A DNA stretch of 64,000 nt from Acidobacteriota bacterium. Its GTDB lineage: Bacteria > Acidobacteriota > Terriglobia > Acidiferrales > UBA7541. Shown piece by piece: positions 54,945-63,327 of this stretch; positions within the stretch are counted from its first letter, which is position 1; the number at the start of each line of letters is the position of its first letter. Position numbers and translations under genes: made by a program. The stretch is from the NCBI GenBank assembly GCA_013289695.1, contig JABCZK010000019.1, positions 1 through 64,000 on the forward strand. Direction: 5' to 3'. The notes under the pieces are model-generated. The model was not told where the DNA came from. It made no database searches and saw nothing but the letters and a program-made list of their open reading frames with translations.

Positions 54945-55340
54945 GGGTTCGTCTTCGGCACCTTTGAGAGTGATTGAAGCTATCTGACACGCAACGGTTT
55001 CGAGTTCACCGATTGTCCGATTGGCTTTCCGGCCGAGATTGTACCGAAACCGTTCGCATGGTGTCTCCCCTTTTTGCTCCTCCCTCTGCCGCGGTATTTC
55101 TGCTCGCTGGCCGGGGCGCACATCGGAGGGCGCAACGTCAGGAATCTAGAGTTCTCCGGCGCATGATGAACGTTGCGGTAGAAAAAAACTCCAAGCGGCG
55201 AATCCATGCTTGGGTGTTGAGTTCCCGGATGGAGTAAGGATGATTCTGGTGAGTGTCTTACAATCAGGGAAAAAGTTGGTGGACTTGACCGGGATCGAAT
55301 CGGTGACCCCCTGCCTGCAAAGACGAGAAAGAGAATCTAT
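54945..55340. other. Intergenic region containing a tRNA-Ala fragment
   Basis: No credible ORF is found. The notable element is the tRNA-Ala 3' fragment at 55277-55321, which marks the start of the accessory region to the right. Confidence 0.6.
55277..55321 (-). repeat. 3' fragment of a tRNA-Ala gene (attachment-site-like)
   Basis: Read on the minus strand, the segment has the 3' half of tRNA-Ala(TGC): anticodon loop TTTGCAG, anticodon stem GCAGG, variable GGGTC, T-arm ACCGATTCGATCCCGGT, acceptor CAAGTCC, A, and CCA. No 5' half is next to it. The T-stem has one mismatch (A for G at the loop-closing pair), so it cannot be a functional tRNA. Integrases that target tRNA 3' ends leave such duplicates, so this is probably an old att site. 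Confidence 0.75.
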
Positions 55341-56240
55341 CTAGTTGGTTCGCTCGGCTTTATTCTGTGTCGTAGTATTCGGTTCTGTACCTAATTCGGC
55401 GGCAAATGGAGCGAAGCTGGACCCAAATTGTCGAACGTGGTTGTTGAGATGGAAGTGCAGAGCACATTGCGACAGCCGTTCGACGGCGTCTGAGCTCGTT
55501 ACGATCCCGCAAACCGTTAGTGCCGAAAATTCCAGCTGGTCCCGCAGGATGGTCTTACACGATAACCGTTCGCGCGAGAGAAGTTGCAGCATTGCGCCCA
55601 GGCTGGAAGGCCGCACTGTCTTTGGGGAATTGCGGGCAAATAAAAAGAATGCGATTCCCCAGATCACCAGCAGCACCGCCACACCTCGAAAAATGTTTTG
55701 CCAGCCCACTGCGACGGCTAGAACGGGCCCCAGGAATACGGCCGCCGATTGACCGATGTTGCCGAGACCGTAAATGCCGAGCGCGCCTCCCTGTCTTTCC
55801 GGTGGAAACCAACGGGAGACAAATCCCGTTCCGACGGCAAACGAGCTTCCAGCCATGCCTAAGAAAAGCGCGACGTACAGCAGCATCCGATAGTTGGGGA
55901 CCGTGGGCACGATATAGGACGGCGCGGCCACGGCAATCATCAGCAGCGCAAAAACCGCCCTGCCGCCAAAGCGGTCTGCGAGCATTCCGGTTGCAATCCT
56001 CAGCAGTGCCCCGAGAAGAACAGGAACTGCTATCAGGAAGGCTGTCTGGGTCGCGCTCAAGTGAAACTCTTCCCGGAAACGCGGAGCGAATGCGCTGATC
56101 AGGCCCCATGCGGCAAAGCAAGCCGTGAAGGAGAATGTCCCCAGGGCTAGCTGCAAGTTTGGCTGATAGGTATCTTCGCTACCTTGTCCGCGGAGAGGAT
56201 TTCGCTCTGAAGTAGTCGCCACCTTTGGCTCGTACATCAT
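55341..56240 (-). pseudogene. Truncated MFS transporter (NarK/OFA-like)
   Basis: The N-terminal half is clear MFS: LALGTFSFTACFAAWGLISAFAPRF, GMLADRFGGRAVFALLMI and FVSRWFPPERQGGALGIYGLGNIGQ, with six helices. Homology stops after about residue 225 (LLSRERLS, near 55560); the remaining ~75 residues are not membrane-like, so the second six-helix half is missing. The likely ATG lies at 56240 and overlaps the upstream PNPOx-like gene. The break is 240 bp from the tRNA fragment, which suggests an insertion or deletion event. Confidence 0.72.
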
Positions 56241-56823
56241 CTGTTCCCCAATGAATCTCCTCATCGATTTTCTGCAGGCGTGGAATGTGCTTGGAGCAAT
56301 GGATGTACGCTTCCACGACGGTTACTACCACCCACAGCTCCGCTCCGCGACCAGTCGCGGGAGGTTTATCCTCTCGGACAGGTTCGGAAGCAGCCGCATC
56401 TCGCAGGAACTCATCATTCGCAACGATACGGGCGCGTCCATTCACATGGAGCCCGATCTTGGCTTCGGTGAAATCCACGAAAAGAAGCCCCACGTGCGGA
56501 TTCTCGGAAATATTGCCAAGACTCGACATCAATCCGTTACCTCGATACTCAGGATAGGCAAGAGTTTTCTCGTCAAGCACGCGAACGAATCCAGGCAATC
56601 CCGCGCGAAACGAAGTGTCCGCTTCTCCGTGCTTGTCGGCAGTCCCAACAAACATCATTTCCTGCTTGCTGACGAAAGCCTGCATCAAGGAGTTGAGATA
56701 GCCGAGTACCTGATTCCGATAGAAGGCATTGGCACGCGGCCTGGTATTCCACTTTTCTTGAAGCTCATGCTCTCCATCGGACCCAGGGAGGCTAATTGGT
56801 TTGAGGATGGGACCTTCGTTCAC
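56179..56823 (-). CDS. PNPOx-like FMN-binding split-barrel protein
   Basis: The 214-residue protein has the pyridoxamine-5'-phosphate-oxidase-like fold: FVSKQEMMFVGTADKHGEADTSFRAG, PEYRGNGLMSSLGNISENPHVGLLFVD and HVNGRARIV. The C-terminal part differs from true PdxH. It binds FMN probably and reduces an unknown substrate. It precedes the truncated MFS gene with a 62-bp overlap; they are probably co-transcribed. Confidence 0.75.
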   Translation of the reverse strand: MNEGPILKPISLPGSDGEHELQEKWNTRPRANAFYRNQVLGYLNSLMQAFVSKQEMMFVGTADKHGEADTSFRAGLPGFVRVLDEKTLAYPEYRGNGLMSSLGNISENPHVGLLFVDFTEAKIGLHVNGRARIVANDEFLRDAAASEPVREDKPPATGRGAELWVVVTVVEAYIHCSKHIPRLQKIDEEIHWGTDDVRAKGGDYFRAKSSPRTR

Positions 56824-57034
56824 AACGGCTCCTTGAGTACTACTCTTCTCTATGAATCCAACTTCGCCCTACACAAGTAGGACGCTCAAGTGGCGGCGGG
56901 AGAATGTAAACAGCTTGTCAAACGCTTTTCGAAAATCAGTCCGGAACGTGCGCATGCCTCTAAAGCAACGACGCGATGCCCTACCCTTTGTAAAGCAGCG
57001 GACCCACCATCCCGGAGGCAAGAATCAAGAACGG

Positions 57035-57375
57035 TTATGGGATTTTCTTGAAACTGAGCAGTGCGAAAGTCGTCAGGGCAATGGAGACCGTTTGTAGATC
57101 AATGAACGAACGCCTGCCACGAATCAACACAACTCTCGCGATCGCTCCGACCGCTGCCGCCGTCACGTCCTGAACGAACGTCTTCGCTTGCAAGCTTTTT
57201 TGCGAAGCGGCGATAGTGCAGGGCGCGCGCAATCACCATCAGACATGGCGGTAGAAAAACAGCGATCGCTGCCATGGCAACTCCGGCCGCTCCTGCAACC
57301 AAGTACCCAATGAAACCAGTCGTGATCGCCACCGTCCCGGGACAGGAGAAGTCAATGGCAGCCGAATTACTCCTG
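57035..57375 (-). pseudogene. Chromate transporter (ChrA-like) C-terminal remnant
   Basis: Two frames share one ChrA match. The first gives FSCPGTVAITTGFIGYLVAGAAG and LPPCLMVIARALHYRRFAKK; the second, after a frameshift near 57190, gives FVQDVTAAAVGAIA, VLIRGRRSFIDLQTVSIALTTFALL and FKKIP. Together they follow the order of the C-terminal half of chromate ion transporters (CHR family). The N-terminal half is not found. A clear pseudogene. Confidence 0.7.
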
Positions 57376-57859
57376 GCTGGTCGGCGATCGCGAAGTAATT
57401 CAGTCGCGCAGCGGGCGATCGGTACCTGGAAGTCGGCTAGTGGCGAGAGATAATGCTCCCTACCACGACGTCGCAAGGAAGTCGCAACTAGCGTCGCGAA
57501 GGCGACGCCGCACAACCCGAACTTGGCCGTAGTGTGCGCTGCGGAGCAGATCGTTTGTGCATCGCTAGGCAAAGCGGACAACTGTCGGACGGAATATTCA
57601 AGTGGATCCGTAGAAAATCCGACGATACGCAAGACGATTGTGGATATTCTGGAAGGCCTTCCAAGGCTCCAACCACAGAGGGGTTCAAAAACTAAGCTGC
57701 ATAAGAAATTTTCTGCCAAGGTAAAACGAAGCACCAAGAACGATGCTTGCACCTAGGTCGTAGCGCCTCAGCTACAATTACATGGAGTTCATTCAGGATC
57801 GGTCGCTCGGTTAGGCCGGAATGCTCGGCTCGGCCATCCTTCGTCCGAGGGAGACGCTC
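57376..57859. other. Region between the ChrA remnant and the tautomerase gene
   Basis: A minus-strand reading frame stays open from 57752 into the ChrA fragment, but its sequence matches nothing I recognise and no ribosome-binding site is present. Probably degraded sequence plus the tautomerase promoter. Confidence 0.4.
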
Positions 57860-58252
57860 ATGCCATTGTTCACCGTGACGATGAACGCGGGCAGAGCCGC
57901 GAACGAAAAAAATGCGATCTCTCGTGCCATACATAAAGCAAGCGTCAAGGCAGGGTATCCGGACGACGACATGTTCCAACGTTTCTTATGTCTTGAACAG
58001 GCTGACCTGAAAGTCGATCTCCACTATCCTGGTTTGCCGAAACCGCGAACGGAGAAGCTGCTGATGATCGAAGTCCTGGTGTCGTCCGGGACTGACGCCG
58101 ACAGGAAGAGGCGTCTGCTGGCGGCCTTAGTCGAAGCGCTCAATGGTGCCGGCACCGATCCGAACGACATCATGGTGTTCTTCGGAGAGATCGATCGCGC
58201 CAGTAGCTCGTTCGGCGGCGGTCGGCTTGCGCCACCAGTCGCAAGCGTCTAA
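57860..58252 (+). CDS. Tautomerase-superfamily protein
   Basis: The 130-residue protein starts MPLFTVTMNAGR, so Pro2 becomes the catalytic N-terminal proline of tautomerases after removal of Met. GTDADRKRRLLAALVEAL and DIMVFFGEIDRASSSFGGG match the second half of the fold. The reaction (keto-enol tautomerisation or dehalogenation) is not predictable. GAGGGAG precedes the ATG, and the upstream in-frame reading would bury Pro2. Confidence 0.82.
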   Translation: MPLFTVTMNAGRAANEKNAISRAIHKASVKAGYPDDDMFQRFLCLEQADLKVDLHYPGLPKPRTEKLLMIEVLVSSGTDADRKRRLLAALVEALNGAGTDPNDIMVFFGEIDRASSSFGGGRLAPPVASV

Positions 58253-58353
58253 TCAAGCGACAGTCGCGGCTGCGGCGTTACGCACGGCGGTTGCAGGGAC
58301 CCGCAGGCGCAAAGACAATCAACGAACTCGTCACACGACAACAGGAGCCATTT

Positions 58354-58827
58354 GTGACCGATCCCAAGTACGCGGCCTTCACAGCGCTCGATCCGTTTTT
58401 CAAAATATCACAGCAGGGTTTGGCCGGTCTGGTCGACGGCGAACACTATTTTGATACCATCGCCGACGATGCGGTGTTCGAGTTTCGATATATTTTTCCA
58501 GGCTGGCCCCAAACATTGAAGGGTCGTCAGGCGCTCATGGCGCTCTACGCAGGTTACGGCAACAGTATCGTCCTGCACCGCGCGGACGCGCTCGTCATTC
58601 ACCGATCGCAGGACCCGCGTGTTGTGATCATCGAATACGAGGTACACGGCAAGGTAGTCGCGACCGGCGCCTCCTACGACAACCGGTTCATCTCTGTGAT
58701 TACCATCGAAGACCGCAAGATCGTGCATTGGCGGGACTACATGGACTCGCTGACGGCGATGACTGCGCTTAGCCAGGCATCAACGGGTGCATCGTTACCG
58801 CAAGGTTCGCTCCGCCGGGCAACGTAA
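58354..58827 (+). CDS. SnoaL/NTF2-like protein
   Basis: The 157-residue protein has an NTF2-like cone fold: FTALDPFFKISQQGLAGLVDGEHYFDTIADDAVFEFRY, GRQALMALYAGYG and FISVITIEDRKIVHWRDYMDS are typical. SnoaL-like domains bind small hydrophobic compounds and some act as cyclases or isomerases. The GTG start has AGGAG just upstream; an in-frame TTG at 58291 is an alternative. It follows the tautomerase gene by about 100 bp and may be in the same operon. Confidence 0.75.
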   Translation: MTDPKYAAFTALDPFFKISQQGLAGLVDGEHYFDTIADDAVFEFRYIFPGWPQTLKGRQALMALYAGYGNSIVLHRADALVIHRSQDPRVVIIEYEVHGKVVATGASYDNRFISVITIEDRKIVHWRDYMDSLTAMTALSQASTGASLPQGSLRRAT

Positions 58828-58939
58828 TTATCTGCAAGGCGCAGACGCACTCGCACGCACATGAGCCTACGATACCTGACGTGACGCCCCTGAGTAAGTA
58901 TGCAGCGGATGCAGTACGCTGAGTTGCCGGAGCGAAAGC

Positions 58940-59004
58940 CGGACTCTGAAATCAGCTCGGCCAGAACGCCTGTCGCGTCTAGCCAACCATGCCGTCAGAG
59001 TCCG
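58940..59004. repeat. Inverted repeat (10 bp)
   Basis: CGGACTCTGA (58940-58949) and TCAGAGTCCG (58995-59004) form a perfect 10-bp dyad with 45 nt between the arms. It lies between the convergent ends of the SnoaL-like and TIGR03118 genes. No U-run follows, so it is not a clear terminator. Confidence 0.45.
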
Positions 59005-59045
59005 ACTAAGGCCGCATTAAAAGATTCGTACGGCTCGCAACCGAA

Positions 59046-60185
59046 CTACTGCCCAAACGTGATTACGCCAAACAGACCATTGGCATAGTTATTCGGCCCC
59101 GCAGTAAAGAAGAGCTGGTTGACCGTTCCGTTGTTACTGGGGGGACCACCGACCTGCCCGTGCCCGAACTGAAGGGCCCAAACACTGTCTATCTCGATTG
59201 GATTCCCACTAGCGTCACGAAGCGGTCCGAGGAACTGACCTGTCTGCGGATTGAATGCATTAATGCGGCCTCGGGAGATGTTGTTGCTGATTAGAATCGC
59301 ATTGCTCATTGGACCGAAGTCCGGGGGAGCCTGCGCGAGGCCCCACGGTGAATGAAGAGGCCCGTGGGCCGCAAAGTGTTTGACTAAGATGCCCTCCGTA
59401 TCAAACACGTCCACGAATCCACCTTGGGCTTTATTGAGGGCCGTAAAGGTCACCCAAATCTGACCACCGATCGCCTGAATCCCGTACGGTGTGAAGTCTC
59501 GCGGGATGCCTGGGTCGTCAAAGGATTGTACCAGCGTGAATGTACTGTCGAACACGTCCACCCTGCGATTCGGACCGTCATCGGCAGCGTATAAGAAAGC
59601 CTTCCCCGAGCTGTTGACTGCGATGGCCAAGCCCGTATAGACAGCGCCAACGCCCGACCTGTCAGCCGCGACGGTCGCATGACTAAGTCCCGTGGTCGGA
59701 TCTACACCGTCAACCGTGGGATTCCATGCACTAATCGTGCCGTCCAGGGTGGCAAAAATAAAAATCGCCGCGCCGGACTTGTCATTTTCCGGATTCGTAA
59801 AGGTGAAGTCTTTTGGGTTCGTGCTAATGTTGCCGACGACGCCGGTCGGAGTCCCGAGGGTTCCCGCAGGGCTCGAAGGTGCAGGCGGAATTGTCACGAA
59901 CAGATGAGTCTGTTGGCCAGCTCCGTTGTAGAGGGTTGAGAATCCCGTGCCATTATCACTGACCCAGAACGGACTAGTAGGGAGTGCAACAAGACCCCAT
60001 CCGTTAACCAGGTGTCCGTCTTGAGCGGGCGCCACTCCCGCCTGATTGGAGACCAAATCAGTACGCGTGTATTGAGCGAAAACGGGCGTTACGAACAGGG
60101 ACAGACATATGAAGGTGGGAACCGCAAATGCAGCGCGCGAGAGAGTACGAAGGAGCTTTAAGCGCGCACTTCGGGAATAATTCAT
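59046..60185 (-). CDS. TIGR03118-family secreted protein
   Basis: The 379-residue protein has a signal peptide (ending PVFAQ) and a repeated beta-propeller-like pattern. The segments LVNGWGLVALPTSPFWVSDNGTG, FIFATLDGTISAWNP, VDVFDSTFTLVQSFDDPGIP and LHSPWGLAQAPPDFGPMSNAIL match the TIGR03118 family, which is frequent in Acidobacteriota. Role unknown. AGGAGG lies six bases before the ATG at 60185; an in-frame ATG six codons upstream is less well placed. Confidence 0.88.
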   Translation of the reverse strand: MNYSRSARLKLLRTLSRAAFAVPTFICLSLFVTPVFAQYTRTDLVSNQAGVAPAQDGHLVNGWGLVALPTSPFWVSDNGTGFSTLYNGAGQQTHLFVTIPPAPSSPAGTLGTPTGVVGNISTNPKDFTFTNPENDKSGAAIFIFATLDGTISAWNPTVDGVDPTTGLSHATVAADRSGVGAVYTGLAIAVNSSGKAFLYAADDGPNRRVDVFDSTFTLVQSFDDPGIPRDFTPYGIQAIGGQIWVTFTALNKAQGGFVDVFDTEGILVKHFAAHGPLHSPWGLAQAPPDFGPMSNAILISNNISRGRINAFNPQTGQFLGPLRDASGNPIEIDSVWALQFGHGQVGGPPSNNGTVNQLFFTAGPNNYANGLFGVITFGQ

Positions 60186-60444
60186 TGATTCCTCCTGTTT
60201 CAAGAATTGGCAGCCTTTCGTTAACTGCGGTTATTCGAGGTTGCTCTGAGAACGAGTCGGGCCCTTGTTCCTGATTCGGCCCAGATCGCTGGGATTGCTG
60301 AACGCCGCAATCTTGGATGAGGGTATGTAGCGACCGGTTGCGAACTGACAAAAATTTTACATTCGCTGGGTCAATCACGGGATGTCACCGCCAGCGGTCA
60401 CGGATCCGCTGCCCGCAGCGGCAGCGACGCACCTGCTGCATCGC

Positions 60445-60651
60445 CTACGGACCAGGTTGACTTCTAGCGCGGAAGCCGTGGCTGAACATGAAGCCCAACG
60501 AGGCTTTAAGCATCGCTTCGTACGCTTGCTGAAGGCAGGCTTCTTCGTCGCAGGCGAGGATTTTATGGGCAGGAGCGGGCTTCTTCTCGGCGCTTGCAAC
60601 GAAGCGCTCTATTTGCGCCCAGTCAACCGTGTGTGGCTTGAGTTTTTTCAG
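60445..60651 (-). pseudogene. Truncated HEPN-domain toxin
   Basis: Read directly from the minus strand, an ORF from CTG (60651) encodes KKLKPHTVDWAQIERF, then ILACDEEACLQQAYEAMLKASLGFMFSHGF and stops at a TAG after RSQPG. That is the start of a HEPN domain as found next to MNT nucleotidyltransferases. The usual catalytic R-x-H part after RSQPGHH is lost. The CTG start overlaps the MNT stop (CTGA), probably a decayed ATGA overlap. Confidence 0.7.
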
Positions 60652-60987
60652 GCGGTACCGACAAGTGGGACCCGCTTCGTGTGCCAGACGTTTTCAAGAA
60701 AGGCGTCCTTGCGGCCGCGCCGCGACTCCAGTTCCTTCCTCGTAAGAACCGTATAGTTGATTTCGCGTCCGAGTTGCCGTTCGAGTTTCTGCACTATTTC
60801 CGCCAGAGCGTCGCTTTTCGGCTTGCCGATCACGAGAATATCAACGTCGCTAGCCGCGTCCTGTTGGTTTCGCGCGAACGAGCCATACAAATAGGCCTCT
60901 TCTATTCCGTCGATCTTCTTGAGCGATTCTGCGAGCAGGGGAACCGCAGCGATGGTCTTTCCGATGACATCCGAATTTTTTAGTCAT
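60648..60987 (-). pseudogene. MNT-type nucleotidyltransferase antitoxin, frameshifted at the start
   Basis: The frame carries YLYGSFARN, DVDILVIGKPK and YTVLTRKELESRRGRKDAFLENVW, i.e. the GSx10DxD motif of minimal nucleotidyltransferases. No ATG or GTG lies in the same frame before LYGSF. An ATG at 60987 reads MTKKF; removing one base from the adjoining A6T2 tract would join it to the frame (SDVIGKTIAAVPLLAESL). So the gene has lost one-base frame, by decay or by slippage. Its partner HEPN gene overlaps. Confidence 0.7.
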
Positions 60988-61159
60988 TCCGTTTCGCAGG
61001 GAATTGATTCGCTGCGCCGCCCAAATTCCACATTTCAAGTTAGATGCCGGCTCGTAAAGAGTCCGCGTGCTCTCCTCATTGCCGGAGCAGTGGTAATCTG
61101 TTTTCGACGAGCCATGGAAACTGCCGGGCTCCAAAGCTTAAATCTGCTAGGAGGCGAGC

Positions 61160-61531
61160 TTGTCTGTATCCATCTTCCACATCGGGCTATCGCTGGATCA
61201 TCCATTAATCCCGGTAGCGGAGCGCGCAAAAATCAAGAAGAGGTTGCGTGACCTGCAGGAACGGATGAAACGCGCTGGCTATAAGTACGAAATCATCCAG
61301 GCATCACCCGAGAGCGGTCTCGATGGTTTCAAACATAAATTGAAGACACAACCTTGCGATGGCGTGCTAATCGGAGGTGGAGTTGTCGGCAACGAGGCGA
61401 TGTCATACTTCATGGAACAAATCATCGACGCAACTCACGAAGTGGCGCCCACAGCGAAAATTATGTTCTATAACCACTCAGTCGATGTGCGCGCAATTAT
61501 TGAGCGGTGGTTCGGATCCAGGTCTGACTAA
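61160..61531 (+). CDS. Conserved orphan protein of unknown function, 123 aa
   Basis: The TTG start has AGGAGG just upstream, which makes translation likely. The product starts MSVSIFHIGLSLDHP and has CDGVLIGGGVVGNEAMSYFMEQIID, a Rossmann-like strand-loop-helix, then TAKIMFYNHSVDVRAIIERWF. I recall similar hypothetical proteins in other bacteria, but no function. No signal peptide or membrane helix. It sits alone inside the decayed island and looks intact. Confidence 0.6.
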   Translation: MSVSIFHIGLSLDHPLIPVAERAKIKKRLRDLQERMKRAGYKYEIIQASPESGLDGFKHKLKTQPCDGVLIGGGVVGNEAMSYFMEQIIDATHEVAPTAKIMFYNHSVDVRAIIERWFGSRSD

Positions 61532-61955
61532 AGGCTTGCTGTCTCGCAAGCGGTGCTTTGCGCGACCACGCTGCAGCCCGTTTAGCCCGACGTCTCGTTC
61601 GGGTCGCTCTTGTGACACGCAATTTCGGATGTTGCGTTTGTTTGTGGGCCTGATTTGAATCAACGATCTCCGATGGCTCGGCGGTGCCCCTGCTCACTAG
61701 GCAGGCGTGTTCGGTAACTCTGCGCTGTGAAGGGCGTCAGCTTTTGAGTGGCTGTGGCTCGGAGGGCTCCACTCGCGAAACAAATGCGTGTCGCGGCAGA
61801 GGGCTGCACAAAGATTGTGCAGAATCTTTGTCCTATCGGAACATGGCGTAGCGTTCAGTCTCTTGGCAACATGGTTCCCTCGACAGCCTTGTCCGCTAGT
61901 GTGTTGGCATTGTGTATACGATGCTGTAGGGTTATTGTGCGGACGGGAGAAACGA
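61532..61955. other. Intergenic region upstream of the TacAT pair
   Basis: No credible ORF or RNA gene. The overlapping inverted repeats at 61804-61831 are the only structured part, 125 bp before the antitoxin start. Confidence 0.5.
61804..61831. promoter_or_regulatory. Two overlapping inverted repeats, possible TacA operator
   Basis: CTGCACAA-AGA-TTGTGCAG (61804-61822) and ACAAAGATT-GTGCAG-AATCTTTGT (61808-61831) share 15 bases and are both perfect dyads. Ribbon-helix-helix antitoxins bind such dyads upstream of their own gene. The distance to the TacA start is larger than usual, so the role is tentative. Confidence 0.4.
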
Positions 61956-62249
61956 ATGCGGACCACTGACCGAGGCGAACGCGGCACGCGGGGAGTTACG
62001 ATTAACCTTCGCGCAGATCATACGAAGCGGGCAATGATTGATCGAGCTGCGGAGAGAGTGGGCAAGAACCGGTCTGAATTCATGTTGGAGGCGGCGTGCC
62101 GCCAAGCGACCGAGGTGTTGCTCGACCAAAGATTGTTCCTGCTCGATGAAAAGGCGTACAAGCGATTCACCGACGCTCTCGACGCGCCGCCATCGGAAAA
62201 CAAGCGCCTGAAGCGCTTGATGATGTCTAAGGCACCCTGGGAGTCGTGA
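61956..62249 (+). CDS. DUF1778/TacA-family antitoxin
   Basis: The 97-residue protein has an N-terminal ribbon-helix-helix (RGVTINLRADHTKRAMIDRAAERVGKNRSEFMLEAA) and a C-terminal tail (LFLLDEKAYKRFTDALDAPPSENKRLKRLM) that wraps around a GNAT toxin. GGGAG precedes the ATG. It neutralises the toxin and represses the operon. The downstream toxin gene overlaps its stop (GTGA). Confidence 0.85.
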   Translation: MRTTDRGERGTRGVTINLRADHTKRAMIDRAAERVGKNRSEFMLEAACRQATEVLLDQRLFLLDEKAYKRFTDALDAPPSENKRLKRLMMSKAPWES

Positions 62250-62761
62250 GCGGTGCCATGGCAGAAATAAGCCCGCCGGAGCACTCAATATCTGCCCACG
62301 ATATAGCAACCTTCGACTGTGGCGTTCCTGATCTAAACCATTGGCTCAAAAAAAGAGCTTTGGCGAACGAGGAATCGGGAGCGTCCCGGACCTATGTGGT
62401 GTGTTCGGCGGACAAGGTTGTCGGCTACTACGCGCTGGCGAGCGGGGGTGTCGCGCTGACAAAAGCACCGAGTCGAATTCGCCGCAATATGCCAGACCCA
62501 TTGCCGGTGATGATTGTAGGGCGCCTGGCGGTAGAGCGTGGATGGCAGGGTCGCAACATCGGTAGGAGCCTCCTGCGAGACGCAATCTTGCGAACGCTAC
62601 AGGCTGCTCAAATCGGAGGCATCCGTGCAATTCTAGTTCATGCAATTTCCGAAGATGCCAAGCGGTTTTATGAGCGGCATGGCTTCGCTTCCTCGCCCGT
62701 TGATCCGATGACGCTTATGCTTTCCGTTGGGGACGCGAAGAAGGCTGTGTTTGACAGATGA
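62246..62761 (+). CDS. TacT-family GNAT toxin
   Basis: The 171-residue protein has DCGVPDLNHWLKKRALANEESGASRTYVV, GYYALASGGV, MIVGRLAVERGWQGRNIGRSLLRDAI, and a catalytic Tyr in DAKRFYERHGF. TacT toxins acetylate the amino group of charged aminoacyl-tRNA and block translation. The GTG start overlaps the antitoxin stop. The pair looks intact and is the best-preserved module of this island. Confidence 0.85.
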   Translation: MSGAMAEISPPEHSISAHDIATFDCGVPDLNHWLKKRALANEESGASRTYVVCSADKVVGYYALASGGVALTKAPSRIRRNMPDPLPVMIVGRLAVERGWQGRNIGRSLLRDAILRTLQAAQIGGIRAILVHAISEDAKRFYERHGFASSPVDPMTLMLSVGDAKKAVFDR

Positions 62762-62786
62762 AGGTTGTGCGCTATGACGCTTATCT

Positions 62787-63128
62787 AGAGCTCGTTTCAA
62801 AACCCTGCGTAAGGTGATCATGAAGCAGGCGATATGAAATAAAGCTTCGTAAATGGTGATCGAGCGATCGTAGCGAACCACCAACTGGCGAAAATTGCCG
62901 AGCCATGCCAAGGTGCGTTCGACTTTCCAGCGACGGCGGTAGCGGCGCAGCGCTCGGCCGTCTTGCGTGCGAGGTTTGCTGCGATTCCAGACGCCCTGCC
63001 GCATCCATCTCACCGAGGTAGGCCACCCCGCGCTGCCGTGGGCCTCGCGACGAACGATAACTCTCGACCAGCGCCCAGTAGCCATGGCGTTTGCCATCCT
63101 TGTTGCGATAGCAGCGACGCAACTACAT
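62787..63128 (-). mobile_element. Chimeric remnant of two transposases
   Basis: The upstream part, minus strand from 63128, reads ATG-TAG-TTG and then LRRCYRNKDGKRHGYWALVESY and GVAYLGEMDAAGRL, an IS1634/IS4-type transposase N-terminus with a stop at codon 2. From about 62980 the frame changes and gives RRWKVERTLAWLGNFRQLVVRYDRS and FHIACFMITLRRVL, the C-terminus of an IS5-family transposase. GAGCTCGTTTCAAAAC near 62787 resembles an IS5-type end. Neither transposase is complete. Confidence 0.75.
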
Positions 63129-63327
63129 ACCTCGATCCTACGCATGGCTACTCCATTTTCAAGAGGGTTGGTCTTCACTACAAAGACTTTTTCGCAGGAC
63201 ACGCAATACTTCCTGAGGACTCGCACTGAGGATAGGAAGGTTAAGAAATCTCTAGATTCGAATTACTCCGAAAATGTGCTCAAAAATATTCAAATCACCT
63301 CCGGCTGCGGAAGATGGGTTAGGATCT

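Noticed and set aside
55277-55321. A functional tRNA-Ala gene
   Set aside because: The 5' half is missing and the T-stem has a mismatch; only the 3' half is present.
57376-57752. N-terminal half of the chromate transporter or a new protein in the open minus-strand frame
   Set aside because: The translated sequence does not resemble ChrA, has no ribosome-binding site and no recognisable pattern.
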